Positions 1-6,882 of a stretch of DNA of 15,378 nucleotides are shown here, in pieces. This DNA comes from an uncultured bacterium (GTDB lineage: Bacteria > Bipolaricaulota > Bipolaricaulia > UBA7950 > UBA9294): the NCBI GenBank assembly GCA_903859225.1, contig CAIOLV010000088.1, forward strand, positions 1 through 15,378, in the 5' to 3' direction. The notes under the pieces were generated by a model that had not been told where the DNA came from, made no database searches, and worked only from the letters and a program-made list of their open reading frames with translations. Positions within the stretch are counted from its first letter, which is position 1. Every line of letters begins with the position of its first letter. The translations under genes and the position numbers were made by a program.

Positions 1-502
1 CAAGGAGCTCTTGCGCGGCGAGAAGCGGAGCGTCGGCCGGATCGATTCCCGCTTCAAGGGCGTCGAGGCGCTCGATGTGACCGAGACTCCGGAGTTCGAC
101 CCGTCGATGCTGGCCATCACGCCGCCGTACACCGCGATGCTCAACCAGTACGTGCGAGCGGAACTCGGGATCAAGACCGACCTCGACTACGAGGTGATGA
201 GCGGCAAGGCGATCGAGAAGTGGGATTGGGGAAACGGGTCTCTGCCCGCAACGGGCGAGGAATTGCGCGCGGCGATGGCCAAGAACCCATACATGAAGGT
301 GTTTGTCGGTCAGGGCTACTACGACCTCGCGACGCCCCTGTTCGCGACCGAGTACATGATCAGTCACATGAACATCGATCCCGTTCTGCGAAAGAACGTG
401 GAGATGGTGTACTACGAGTCTGGGCACATGTTCTACCTCGACCTTGACTCGCTTGTTGCCTTCAAGGCGGATGTAGATCGGTTCATCGGAGCGTCCAAGT
501 AG
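1..502 (+). CDS. S10-family serine carboxypeptidase, C-terminal part (5' end outside window)
   Basis: The reading frame is open from the left edge, so the gene begins upstream; about 166 residues remain. Known of the family: alpha/beta-hydrolase exopeptidases that remove C-terminal residues, with a Ser-Asp-His triad. The Asp and His parts are visible: GQGYYDLATP (Asp codon near 323-325) and YYESGHMFYL (His codon near 425-427). The tail LDSLVAFKADVDRFI is the usual terminal helix. The nucleophile Ser and any signal peptide lie outside the window. The gene ends 90 bp before a converging gene, with a hairpin between them. The spacing and identity of the two motifs make the family call fairly secure; the substrate is unknown. 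Confidence 0.85.
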   Translation, partial: KELLRGEKRSVGRIDSRFKGVEALDVTETPEFDPSMLAITPPYTAMLNQYVRAELGIKTDLDYEVMSGKAIEKWDWGNGSLPATGEELRAAMAKNPYMKVFVGQGYYDLATPLFATEYMISHMNIDPVLRKNVEMVYYESGHMFYLDLDSLVAFKADVDRFIGASK

Positions 503-552
503 GAGAGGGTCAGCTCTCGGGCGACGTGAGCGACAGAATGCGTATGGAGAAG

Positions 553-578
553 GCGGCCGGACCTGTGGGTCCGGCCGC
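553..578. terminator. Strong hairpin between converging genes, probable bidirectional terminator
   Basis: Perfect 11-bp stem: GCGGCCGGACC (553-563) pairs with GGTCCGGCCGC (568-578) around a TGTG loop. It lies between the plus-strand stop at 502 and the minus-strand stop at 593. Only a weak T-rich stretch follows on the plus side (ACTTCCGTTCC) and CTTCTCC on the minus side, so it is an intrinsic terminator without a full U-tract. Confidence 0.7.
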
Positions 579-592
579 ACTTCCGTTCCACC

Positions 593-1252
593 CTACGGCG
601 TCGCTGCGTCCGTCTTCGGCCCAGCGGCCTGGCGGAGAAGCAGTTCGTCGAGTTGCCGTGTCAGAGCCTCGAGCCGTGCGACGACCTGCGGAAGCTTCGC
701 GTTCCCCTGTTCTGTCGCAGGGGCCTTCTTCGCGACGCGCGCAAGCTGCGCAGCGAGACCGCGAGCCAGGTCGTGAGCGGCGCGATCGAATCGCTCGGCG
801 TCGCGGGCGTTCATCCCAGACGTTGCGGCGGCGATGTAGCCGTCGACCCACGCGCGGACTTCCTCGAGCGTCGTCCTCGCCCCGGCTCGCTCGGGTCGAG
901 CTCCCGGCTCGCCCACGATCTCCTCGAGCAGCGCCACGAGGCGATGGAGCGTCAGGTCGAGCCGCGCGGCGCCCTGCCGGGGCGTAGCGCTGTCGCTCTC
1001 GCCGCCGAGCGACGCGAGCACGTCCTCGACGAGTCCCGCCGCTTCCTCAACGCGCTGTTCGAGCCGGTCGGCCGCCGGACGATCGACGGCGGCGAGTTCG
1101 GTATCGAGGCGAGTGAGGAGGTCGCCCATCCGCTCGAGCGTGATCTCGAGCGGCTTCGGCGCGTCTTCAGCCGCCAGAACGGGAAGCACGAACAGCATGG
1201 AGATGACTGCCGCGGCGCACGCCGCCGCTTTCAGAGAAGCCCGTCTTCGCAT
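593..1252 (-). CDS. Secreted all-helical protein of unknown function
   Basis: 219 residues. The basic start MRRRASLK and a hydrophobic stretch (about 9-25) end in VLAA, giving a Sec signal peptide with cleavage near residue 28. The mature part is predicted mostly alpha-helical and charged, with heptad-like stretches around 37-82, 98-115, 128-175 and 187-208. No cysteine remains after the signal peptide and no enzyme motif is visible. The ATG is supported by AGGAGGA about five bases upstream (plus strand 1257-1265). The gene is divergent from the membrane regulator at 1371, and the 118-bp gap carries paired GTTGAC repeats reading toward this gene, so I infer it is a target of that regulator. 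I do not recognise the family. Confidence 0.8.
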   Translation of the reverse strand: MRRRASLKAAACAAAVISMLFVLPVLAAEDAPKPLEITLERMGDLLTRLDTELAAVDRPAADRLEQRVEEAAGLVEDVLASLGGESDSATPRQGAARLDLTLHRLVALLEEIVGEPGARPERAGARTTLEEVRAWVDGYIAAATSGMNARDAERFDRAAHDLARGLAAQLARVAKKAPATEQGNAKLPQVVARLEALTRQLDELLLRQAAGPKTDAATP

Positions 1253-1330
1253 AGTTCCTCCTGGCGTCGCGGGAACCGCCCCGGCGCCGCTCGCAACGTA
1301 CGGCGTGTCCCGTCACGTCTGAATCGGCGC

Positions 1331-1351
1331 GCAGTCAACGCTCCGTCAACG
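1331..1351 (-). promoter_or_regulatory. Paired GTTGAC direct repeat, candidate OmpR-type operator of the 593-1252 gene
   Basis: Read on the minus strand: CGTTGAC, five bases (GGAGC), then GTTGAC followed by TGC. The repeats start 11 bp apart. A degenerate third copy (GTCTTCG on the plus strand, 1356-1362) keeps the same 11-bp step. OmpR/PhoB-family winged-helix proteins typically bind tandem half-sites one helical turn apart. The site lies 78 bp upstream of the minus-strand gene and 19 bp upstream of the regulator's GTG, so it could serve both target control and autoregulation. The site at 2286-2306 matches it closely. No convincing -10 box lies at sigma70 spacing from these TTGAC elements. 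Confidence 0.6.
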
Positions 1352-1370
1352 ATCGGTCTTCGTCCTTGCC

Positions 1371-2291
1371 GTGAGCGAGAGGCGGACCTACCCTGTCGAC
1401 GTGAGAGCGCACCGGATTTGGTCTCGAGCCCGCTTCTTGGCTGCGTCGGCGGCCGTCATGGTCTGTACTGGGCTCGCCGTTGGCTTGTTCCTCAACGCGT
1501 ACGCGTCTCTCGCTCGAGCGTCGTTCCGCGAGCGGACGGTCGCCTACGCGCAAGCCTTTGCGGCCAACGCCGAGTCGTGGCTCGCGCGTGGCCAAGACGA
1601 TGTCGTCGAGACCCTGGCACGCTTTCTCGTCGCCGGCAGCGTTCTCTCGGTCGAGGTCGTGGGGCCTAACGGCGTGGTCCTCCGCGAGGGAAGCGACCTC
1701 TCGGCCACTCCGTCGGAGGGTCCAGGTAGCACGGCCGTCGTGCGGCGCGAGCAGGGCGGCGTCAGGTACCTTGACGTGGTCGTTCCGATGACGTTGGCCG
1801 ACGGACGCGTGCGTATGGCGGTGGATGTCTCCTCGTCCGAGTCCGCCATTCACCAGGCCATCCTGCTGGGGATCGGCGGAGCTGTGCTGTTCGATGCGGG
1901 AGTGCTTGGCTTGCTCGCTTGGGCCCTTCGCGGTCGGCGCCGACCCGCAACCGATGCGCCCTCCGCGGTCGCGGCTGATGAAGGCGAAATCGCGGTCGGC
2001 GACCTCGTCATTGTTCCGTCGCGCTGCACGGCGTCGTTCGCCGGTCGACCGCTGCGCCTGACGCCGAAGCAGTTCGCGCTCCTCGGGGTGCTGGCGAGCG
2101 AGCCAGGCCGGGTGTTCAGTGAGGTTGAGATCCTTGCCGCGGCGTGGCCCGACTCGCCCTACGCCGACGCACGCGACATCAAGCAGTACATCTACCTGCT
2201 GCGTCGCCGACTGTCGGACGTCCGGTCCGACGGCCGCGACGTCATCGTCACTGTGCCTGGGTTCGGCTATCGACTGAACGACGGTCGTTGA
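1371..2291 (+). CDS. Transmembrane one-component regulator with C-terminal OmpR/PhoB-type winged helix
   Basis: 306 residues. Order: short basic N-terminus; membrane helix about 21-45; extracytoplasmic region about 46-160 with a helical half and a PAS/Cache-like strand pattern (VLSVEVVGPNGVVLREG); second membrane helix about 162-186; basic linker RGRRR; winged helix about 205-303. The winged helix shows LTPKQFALLGVLASEPGRVF, DIKQYIYLLRRRL and the terminal VPGFGYRL signature. This is histidine-kinase topology with the kinase replaced by a DNA-binding domain; ToxR and CadC have the opposite order. I infer it senses an envelope signal and binds the paired repeats on either side of its gene. GTG 1371 is the first start after the in-frame stop at 1320; GTG 1401 is an alternative. 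Neither has a good Shine-Dalgarno. Confidence 0.85.
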   Translation: MSERRTYPVDVRAHRIWSRARFLAASAAVMVCTGLAVGLFLNAYASLARASFRERTVAYAQAFAANAESWLARGQDDVVETLARFLVAGSVLSVEVVGPNGVVLREGSDLSATPSEGPGSTAVVRREQGGVRYLDVVVPMTLADGRVRMAVDVSSSESAIHQAILLGIGGAVLFDAGVLGLLAWALRGRRRPATDAPSAVAADEGEIAVGDLVIVPSRCTASFAGRPLRLTPKQFALLGVLASEPGRVFSEVEILAAAWPDSPYADARDIKQYIYLLRRRLSDVRSDGRDVIVTVPGFGYRLNDGR

Positions 2292-2306
2292 CCGACTGTT
2301 GACCGC
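2286..2306 (+). promoter_or_regulatory. Paired GTTGAC direct repeat, candidate operator of the 2367-2909 gene
   Basis: CGTTGAC, five bases (CGACT), then GTTGAC followed by CGC. The octamer GTTGACCG occurs exactly twice (2287-2294 and 2298-2305), 11 bp apart. Over 22 positions it matches the minus-strand reading of the 1331-1351 site at 17. It overlaps the regulator's stop codon and ends 60 bp before the ATG of the next gene, reading toward it. No clear -10 box lies 16-18 bp downstream, so the promoter may depend on an activator. Confidence 0.6.
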
Positions 2307-2366
2307 CGGGAGATGGACGGAGGAAGGCATGGGCGAGAGGATGGGACGAGCGAGCGGAGGTCGAAG

Positions 2367-2909
2367 ATGAACAAGCCAAGGATCATGGTCGCTATCGCCG
2401 TCGCGATGCTCGTCGCTGCGGGGCAAGCGTGCGTCGCGCAATCGGACAACTCGGCCCCCCCGTCGATCGAGCAGCGTCTTGGGGGATTTGCCGATCGAAT
2501 GCGCCTTGGCCTGTCGATCGCATCGGTCGCCGCCTTCTCCCCGACCGTGAGCGACGCGCACGGGCAGGCGGAGCGCCTGATCGTCCTCCTGCGGGGAGAC
2601 CCGCACGAGGCCGCGCCCGGGCTCCTTCCGGAAGCGGCGTCGTTCTCCGACTGGATTGCGGCGCGGTCATTCGCCCCCTCATTGCAGGTGGCTCTTCTCG
2701 GCGCGACGGCCAACGTGCAGGGATTCCTTCGCCTGGCGATCGAAGCAGCGATCTCGGCCGACCGCGACCGCTCCCTCGCGAACGCAACGGAAGACCTGCT
2801 CAGTGTCTACGCCTACCTCCTTGCCGCCTGGGGGCAGCCGATCGATGGGATCGTCGTACCCGGCCTCGTGATGCTGCTGCGCGCGTTCGACGTTCCCGTG
2901 ACGAGCTGA
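2367..2909 (+). CDS. Secreted helical protein of unknown function, next to the membrane regulator
   Basis: 180 residues from ATG 2367, chosen because GGAGG (2356-2360) sits six bases upstream and a signal peptide follows at once (MNKPRIMVAIAVAMLVAAGQACVAQ, cleavage near residue 25). An in-frame ATG at 2313 would put 18 polar residues before the signal peptide and is less likely. The AGQAC sequence is not a proper lipobox. The mature part is predicted helical: about 34-55, 64-76 (HGQAERLIVLLRG), 92-130, and a hydrophobic C-terminal stretch 138-173. No catalytic motif is seen and no family is recognised. It lies 75 bp downstream of the regulator, with a paired-repeat operator in the gap, so I infer regulation by that protein. 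Confidence 0.75.
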   Translation: MNKPRIMVAIAVAMLVAAGQACVAQSDNSAPPSIEQRLGGFADRMRLGLSIASVAAFSPTVSDAHGQAERLIVLLRGDPHEAAPGLLPEAASFSDWIAARSFAPSLQVALLGATANVQGFLRLAIEAAISADRDRSLANATEDLLSVYAYLLAAWGQPIDGIVVPGLVMLLRAFDVPVTS

Positions 2910-2937
2910 GCCTCCGCCGACGCGCTGCCGCCCAATC

Positions 2938-2966
2938 TTGCCCGTGAGACGCGTCGACTCTAGGAT
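2938..2966 (+). promoter_or_regulatory. Sigma70-like promoter of the propeller gene
   Basis: TTGCCC (2938-2943), a 17-bp spacer and TAGGAT (2961-2966), 39 bp before the ATG at 3006. Each box matches four of six consensus positions at ideal spacing. It suggests the propeller gene is transcribed separately from the module before it. Confidence 0.5.
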
Positions 2967-3005
2967 AGCTCGGGTTCTGCCGGAAACGGCGGGCTGAGGA
3001 GGACT

Positions 3006-5048
3006 ATGGGCTCGAGACTCCTTGTTGCGCTTTTCCTCGCTGCGGTCGCTGTTCCGACCTTCGGGCTGGTGATGTCCGCGGGGCCGGAATGGGAGAACAT
3101 CACATACTCGAACAGCGCGCAGTGCGTTGCGGTCGCTGGGGATTCGATCTGGGTCGGCACGACGGGCGGGTTGATTCAGTGGAGCGCTGCACGGGCTGAG
3201 TTTGTGCGGCACCTCGCTCCCGAAGGGTTCCCCGACAACTCCGTCACCGCCGTTGCGGTCGATGCAGCAGGACGCCCCTGGATTGGACTCGGGTCGTGGA
3301 ATGGCGGGCTCGCCGTCCTCGATGCTGGGCAGTGGACGTCGTGGAGTGGAGCGGACGGCCTCGGCTCAGACTGGGTCACCTGCCTTGCAATCGACAGCTT
3401 CGGCCGAAAGTGGGTCGGAACGGTGCGCGGGATAAGCGTGCTGGACGACGGGGGGACTGCCGCCGACAAGTCCGACGACACCTGGCAAACGTTCTGGACA
3501 GCGGATGGACTCGTTGGAGAAAACGTGAACGGAATCTACACTGATAGAGCCGGGCGCGTCTGGTGTGCGACGACGAGCGGAGTGTCGGTGCTCGACCCGG
3601 GCGGTACGCCGTTCGACAAGTCCGACGATGTCTGGACGAGCTTCACAACGGTGGACGGCCTGCTCGCCGATGCGGTGTACGGCGTCTCGGTGGACGACGA
3701 CGGCCGAGCCTGGTTTGCAGCGAAGGGCGGCGTGAGCGTCGTTGACGTGCGCAGCACCGTGTCCGAGAAGTCGGACGACGCGTGGATCAGTTTCGGCGCC
3801 GCGCAAGGCCTCCCTACGAGTGGCAACGCGCTCGCCGTGACGTTCGACGTCGCCGGGACGGCGTGGATCTCTCACCAGAACGGCTTGGTCGCTCTGGAAG
3901 GCGCCGCGACGCCGTTCGATCGCAGTGACGACAGAGTCACGACGTTCACCGCAGCGGACGGACTCCTCAAGAGCAGTGTCCGCGCGGTCGCGTTCGACGA
4001 GAGGGGTATTGCGTGGTGCGCGATTCCGTCGGGGGGACTCGATCGGTTCGATGCCGGCGGGATGCCGGCCGACAAGTCCGACGACACCTGGACGCCCTAC
4101 GTGGTCGATGATTGGCTGCCCTCGTCGGACGTCAGGGTCTTGGTTACCGAAGGCGCCGTGACGTGGATTGGATCCTCGGGCGGCCTCATCGCCTACTCAG
4201 ACCGTCAGATCGCTCGTTTCTCCGTGGGCGTTCCGCTTGCACTCTGTCGAGGTGTTGACGGCGTGTTGTGGATCGGCACGACGGGCGGGCTCGTTGCGTT
4301 CGACGACGGGGGCACGGCATTCGATCCAAGTGATGATGCGATAACGTACTTCAGAACGGCGGACGGCCTGGTCGCTAATTACGTCGACGGCGTTTCCCTG
4401 GACGTTGCGGGTCGCGTGTGGTGTGCGACGAGCGAGGGCATCTCGGTTCTGGACGCGGCCGGGACGCTGCGCGACAAGGCGGACGATCGCTGGGCGACGT
4501 TCACCAGCGGAGACGGCATGTCCGGGGACCGGGCCAACGCCATTGCCGCCGAGGGAGACCGTCTCGTCTGGGTGGTGCACGAGAGTGCTTCGGTCAGCGT
4601 CCTCGACCACGGCGGGACCCCGTTTGACAAGACGGACGACGTCTGGGCCACGTACGTCGAGAACACCCCGATCGGGAAACGCTCTGGCTATTCGGTACTG
4701 ATCGACGGCAGCGGAGTCAAGTGGTTCGGCCTCTGCGACGGCGTTTGGGCGTTCGACGATGGAGGGAGCCCCCTCGACGTGGACGACGACCGCTGGCTCC
4801 GCTTCGACATCGGCGACTGCAATCCCGGCATCGCGATCGATGAGGTGGGCAGGAAGTGGGTCGCAACCGGCTGGAGCGGCGTGTCCGTGCTCGACGACGG
4901 AGGAACGCCGTTCGACGCATCGGACGACATCGTCACGAACTACACTGCGGCGGACGGCCTCGTTGATGACCGCACCCAAGCCGTTGCTGTTGGCGGAGGC
5001 GTGATCTGGGTCGCCACCGACGGAGGGCTGAGCCGACTCACGCCGTAG
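3006..5048 (+). CDS. Secreted protein with fourteen Reg_prop-type beta-propeller repeats
   Basis: 680 residues with a signal peptide (about 1-26) and GAGGAGGA just before the ATG. The mature protein consists of propeller repeats of about 45-50 residues. Each has a D-x-x-G-R-x-W-(V/I/C)-G/A strand pair, a GGxxVL turn, and usually an Asp-rich link of the type GGTPFDKSDDVW followed by a T-x-ADGL edge. I count fourteen such W-containing units, enough for two seven-blade propellers, the arrangement known from sensor domains of hybrid two-component systems. Here there is no downstream membrane helix, kinase or DNA-binding domain; the protein stops after the last blade (GGLSRLTP). It may therefore be a free periplasmic or extracellular binding protein. 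The Asp-rich links could bind calcium. The ligand is unknown. Confidence 0.85.
   Translation: MGSRLLVALFLAAVAVPTFGLVMSAGPEWENITYSNSAQCVAVAGDSIWVGTTGGLIQWSAARAEFVRHLAPEGFPDNSVTAVAVDAAGRPWIGLGSWNGGLAVLDAGQWTSWSGADGLGSDWVTCLAIDSFGRKWVGTVRGISVLDDGGTAADKSDDTWQTFWTADGLVGENVNGIYTDRAGRVWCATTSGVSVLDPGGTPFDKSDDVWTSFTTVDGLLADAVYGVSVDDDGRAWFAAKGGVSVVDVRSTVSEKSDDAWISFGAAQGLPTSGNALAVTFDVAGTAWISHQNGLVALEGAATPFDRSDDRVTTFTAADGLLKSSVRAVAFDERGIAWCAIPSGGLDRFDAGGMPADKSDDTWTPYVVDDWLPSSDVRVLVTEGAVTWIGSSGGLIAYSDRQIARFSVGVPLALCRGVDGVLWIGTTGGLVAFDDGGTAFDPSDDAITYFRTADGLVANYVDGVSLDVAGRVWCATSEGISVLDAAGTLRDKADDRWATFTSGDGMSGDRANAIAAEGDRLVWVVHESASVSVLDHGGTPFDKTDDVWATYVENTPIGKRSGYSVLIDGSGVKWFGLCDGVWAFDDGGSPLDVDDDRWLRFDIGDCNPGIAIDEVGRKWVATGWSGVSVLDDGGTPFDASDDIVTNYTAADGLVDDRTQAVAVGGGVIWVATDGGLSRLTP
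3462..3485 (+). repeat. 24-bp exact direct repeat, copy 1, in the propeller gene
   Basis: It begins GCCGACAAGTCC and ends ACACCTGG, encoding the Asp-rich inter-blade link ADKSDDTW. It is identical to 4068-4091, 606 bp (202 codons, about four blades) away in the same frame. Confidence 0.85.
4068..4091 (+). repeat. 24-bp exact direct repeat, copy 2, in the propeller gene
   Basis: Identical to 3462-3485 and in the same codon phase, so recombination between the copies would remove or add a whole number of codons. Confidence 0.85.
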
Positions 5049-5188
5049 CGTCGATCTTCGCGCCTCGCGGAGACGGATGTGTGCCCCGTTCTCCTGACCG
5101 CGCGTCGTTGCAGCCGCGCCACGTTTCGGCGAAGGTGTCGCCGCAAGCTCGCGGGTGTGCGAGCGCGCCGAAGCCGAGAGTGAGGGGC

Positions 5189-5824
5189 ATGTTCACAACC
5201 ATTGACCTGACTCGCCGATTGACTCCAGGCAGTCTCTCCTACCCGGGAGACCAAGGCGGAGTCGACATTCGGACCGTCGACGCGGGCGATCCGAGCGTGC
5301 ACGTGACGCACCTGGCGCATCTCGACATGCATTTGGGGACGCACATGGACGCCCCGCTTCACTTCGTTCCAGGCGGCTCCGACATCGTAGACCTCGGCAT
5401 TCCCTTCCGTCCGGCCGTCGTCATCCGGACCCGCGAGCGCTTCATCTCCGCTCGGGCTCTTCCTCCAACGTCGCTCGACGGATGCGCCGTCCTCTTTGAC
5501 ACGGGTTGGACGATCGGCCCCGAGTCTCGCGCCTACTTCGAAGCCTACCCCCACATCTCGCCCGAGTTGGCGCGTGCACTCGTCTCCCGCGGCGTTGCCC
5601 TTGTCGGAATCGATACGCCGAGTGCAGATCCGATCGATCCGGCGCTCAAGTGCCCGAGCCATCGGATCCTGCTTGGTGCCGGAATCCCGATCGTTGAAGG
5701 GCTCTGCAACCTGAGCGCTCTGCCGGACGCGCCGGGGATCGTCTGGTTCGGCGCCTTCGCGCTGAAGCTCGAGGGGGTCGACGGCTCGCCCGTCCGGGCC
5801 GTTGCGTTTGCGGCCTCGGGCTAG
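5189..5824 (+). CDS. Cyclase-family metal hydrolase, kynurenine-formamidase-like
   Basis: 211 residues from ATG 5189, which has GAGGGG immediately before it; the frame is open upstream to about 5081, but that part is basic and unlike the family. Known of the family: zinc- or manganese-dependent amidases and cyclases such as N-formylkynurenine formamidase and isatin hydrolase. The signature H-x-G-T-H-x-D-x-P-x-H is intact (His48, His52, Asp54, His58). The later VGIDTPSADP segment and IVEGLCNLSAL near the C-terminus are also typical. No tryptophan-pathway gene is nearby, so the substrate cannot be chosen. The length is near the family norm. It is probably cytoplasmic, as there is no signal peptide. 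Confidence 0.85.
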   Translation: MFTTIDLTRRLTPGSLSYPGDQGGVDIRTVDAGDPSVHVTHLAHLDMHLGTHMDAPLHFVPGGSDIVDLGIPFRPAVVIRTRERFISARALPPTSLDGCAVLFDTGWTIGPESRAYFEAYPHISPELARALVSRGVALVGIDTPSADPIDPALKCPSHRILLGAGIPIVEGLCNLSALPDAPGIVWFGAFALKLEGVDGSPVRAVAFAASG

Positions 5825-5827
5825 ACC

Positions 5828-5855
5828 TTGCGGCGGGCCGTTCTGCTCGTATACT
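5828..5855 (+). promoter_or_regulatory. Sigma70-like promoter of the QueG-like gene pair
   Basis: TTGCGG (5828-5833), a 16-bp spacer and TATACT (5850-5855). The -10 box matches five of six consensus positions, the -35 box only three. It lies 67 bp before the GTG at 5923, just after the cyclase stop codon. Confidence 0.5.
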
Positions 5856-5922
5856 GCGCCACAGCGCCGGAAGGGGCGGCTTTCGCGCGGCGGACTCCCT
5901 ACAAGACCTCGAAGGAGGGATC

Positions 5923-6882
5923 GTGTCTGCAGTCGAAACGCTCGTCCAGAAGATCGAGGCCCTGGGGTGGCGAGGCATGGTCGTGCCCTTTGTGCGCCGC
6001 GCCGAGGCGATTCAGGCGATCGTCGACCGTTACGAGCGTGGCGAGCTCGATGAGGCCTTCTACCAGGAGTACCTCGCGCCGCTGTTCAGCGAGCCCCTGC
6101 CGGAGCCTCCGACGCCGCGGTCCGTGATCTTGGTCGCCGTACCCGATCGCCCGGTGCGCATGCAGTTCACGCTTGACGGGGAGAGGTTCACTGTGATGAC
6201 CGCACCCGGGTACCTGCGGGCACCCGATCCGCGGCCGTCCGTGGCGATTGCCGAGATCCTGAGCCCCTTCGGGCACACCATCGCGCCTGCCTTTGCACCA
6301 CTCAAGACCCTGGGAACGATGTCGGGCTTCTCCCGCTACGGCCGCAACAACATCAGCTACGTGCCCGAGCTCGGAAGCTTCGTCGCGCTGGCGGCGTTCA
6401 TCTCGGATCTCGAGTGCGACGACGTGCCGCCGCAGGCGCAGGAGACCCTGTCCTGCTGCGCGTCATGCCATGCCTGCCGCGCCGCCTGCCCGACCGGCGC
6501 AATCGCCGCCGATCGCTTCCTGCTTCACGCCGAGCGGTGCATCACGTTCTGGAACGAGAAGGATCCCAACGTCCCGTTCCCCGACTGGATCGAGCCGGAC
6601 TGGCACAACGCCCTGTTCGGCTGCCTCCACTGCCAGCGAGTCTGCCCCGAGAACCGGCCGCTCCTCGATCAGATCTTCGAGGGGCCGACGTTCGACGAAG
6701 CGACGACGCGGCTCCTGCTCTCGGGGCCCAAGAAAGATGACCTGCCCCCTGAGCTCGTGCCAACCCTCGAGGAGTGGCGATTGACGGATTTGCTCGGCTA
6801 CCTGCCGCGGAACCTCGGCGTGCTCGTGAAGAAGGAGATGCTCCGCCGAGAGAGACAGGGCAAGAAAGGAGACGGACAGTGA
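5923..6882 (+). CDS. QueG-like double [4Fe-4S] cluster protein (epoxyqueuosine-reductase paralogue)
   Basis: 319 residues; the GTG start is supported by AAGGAGGG at 5912-5919. The first cluster motif is C179-x2-C182-x2-C185-x3-CP189 followed by TGAI; the second set is C206 and C234-x2-C237-x3-CP241. This is the paired ferredoxin layout of QueG. The region before it, SGFSRYGRNNISYVPELGSF, corresponds to the AGLGW-GKNT segment of QueG. The acidic DTGP/DSAP motif that carries the catalytic Asp in true QueG is not visible; AFAPLKTL stands there instead. The usual C-terminal HEAT repeats are also absent. I infer a related reductase, perhaps cobalamin-dependent, rather than a proven queuosine enzyme. 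It is coupled by a 4-nt overlap to the next gene. Confidence 0.8.
   Translation: MSAVETLVQKIEALGWRGMVVPFVRRAEAIQAIVDRYERGELDEAFYQEYLAPLFSEPLPEPPTPRSVILVAVPDRPVRMQFTLDGERFTVMTAPGYLRAPDPRPSVAIAEILSPFGHTIAPAFAPLKTLGTMSGFSRYGRNNISYVPELGSFVALAAFISDLECDDVPPQAQETLSCCASCHACRAACPTGAIAADRFLLHAERCITFWNEKDPNVPFPDWIEPDWHNALFGCLHCQRVCPENRPLLDQIFEGPTFDEATTRLLLSGPKKDDLPPELVPTLEEWRLTDLLGYLPRNLGVLVKKEMLRRERQGKKGDGQ

Noticed and set aside
1331..1370. The minus-strand TTGACG/TTGACT elements as ordinary -35 boxes
   Set aside because: No acceptable -10 box lies 16-18 bp downstream of either element, while the 11-bp tandem spacing and the second copy at 2286 favour an operator.
653..1669. Long plus-strand open frame opposite the secreted-protein gene
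   Set aside because: Arg/Pro/Ser-rich translation typical of antisense frames in GC-rich DNA; the minus-strand frame has a signal peptide and ribosome binding site, and the plus frame runs into the regulator gene.
2313..2366. Upstream in-frame ATG extension of the second secreted protein
   Set aside because: It would add 18 polar residues before the signal peptide; the ATG at 2367 has GGAGG at good spacing.
2367..2441. Lipoprotein signal in the second secreted protein (AGQAC)
   Set aside because: The residues before the Cys do not fit a lipobox; a signal-peptidase I site near VAQ is more likely.
1335..2606. Long minus-strand open frame over the regulator
   Set aside because: Composition is Arg/Asp/His-rich shadow coding; the plus-strand frame contains clear membrane helices and a winged helix.
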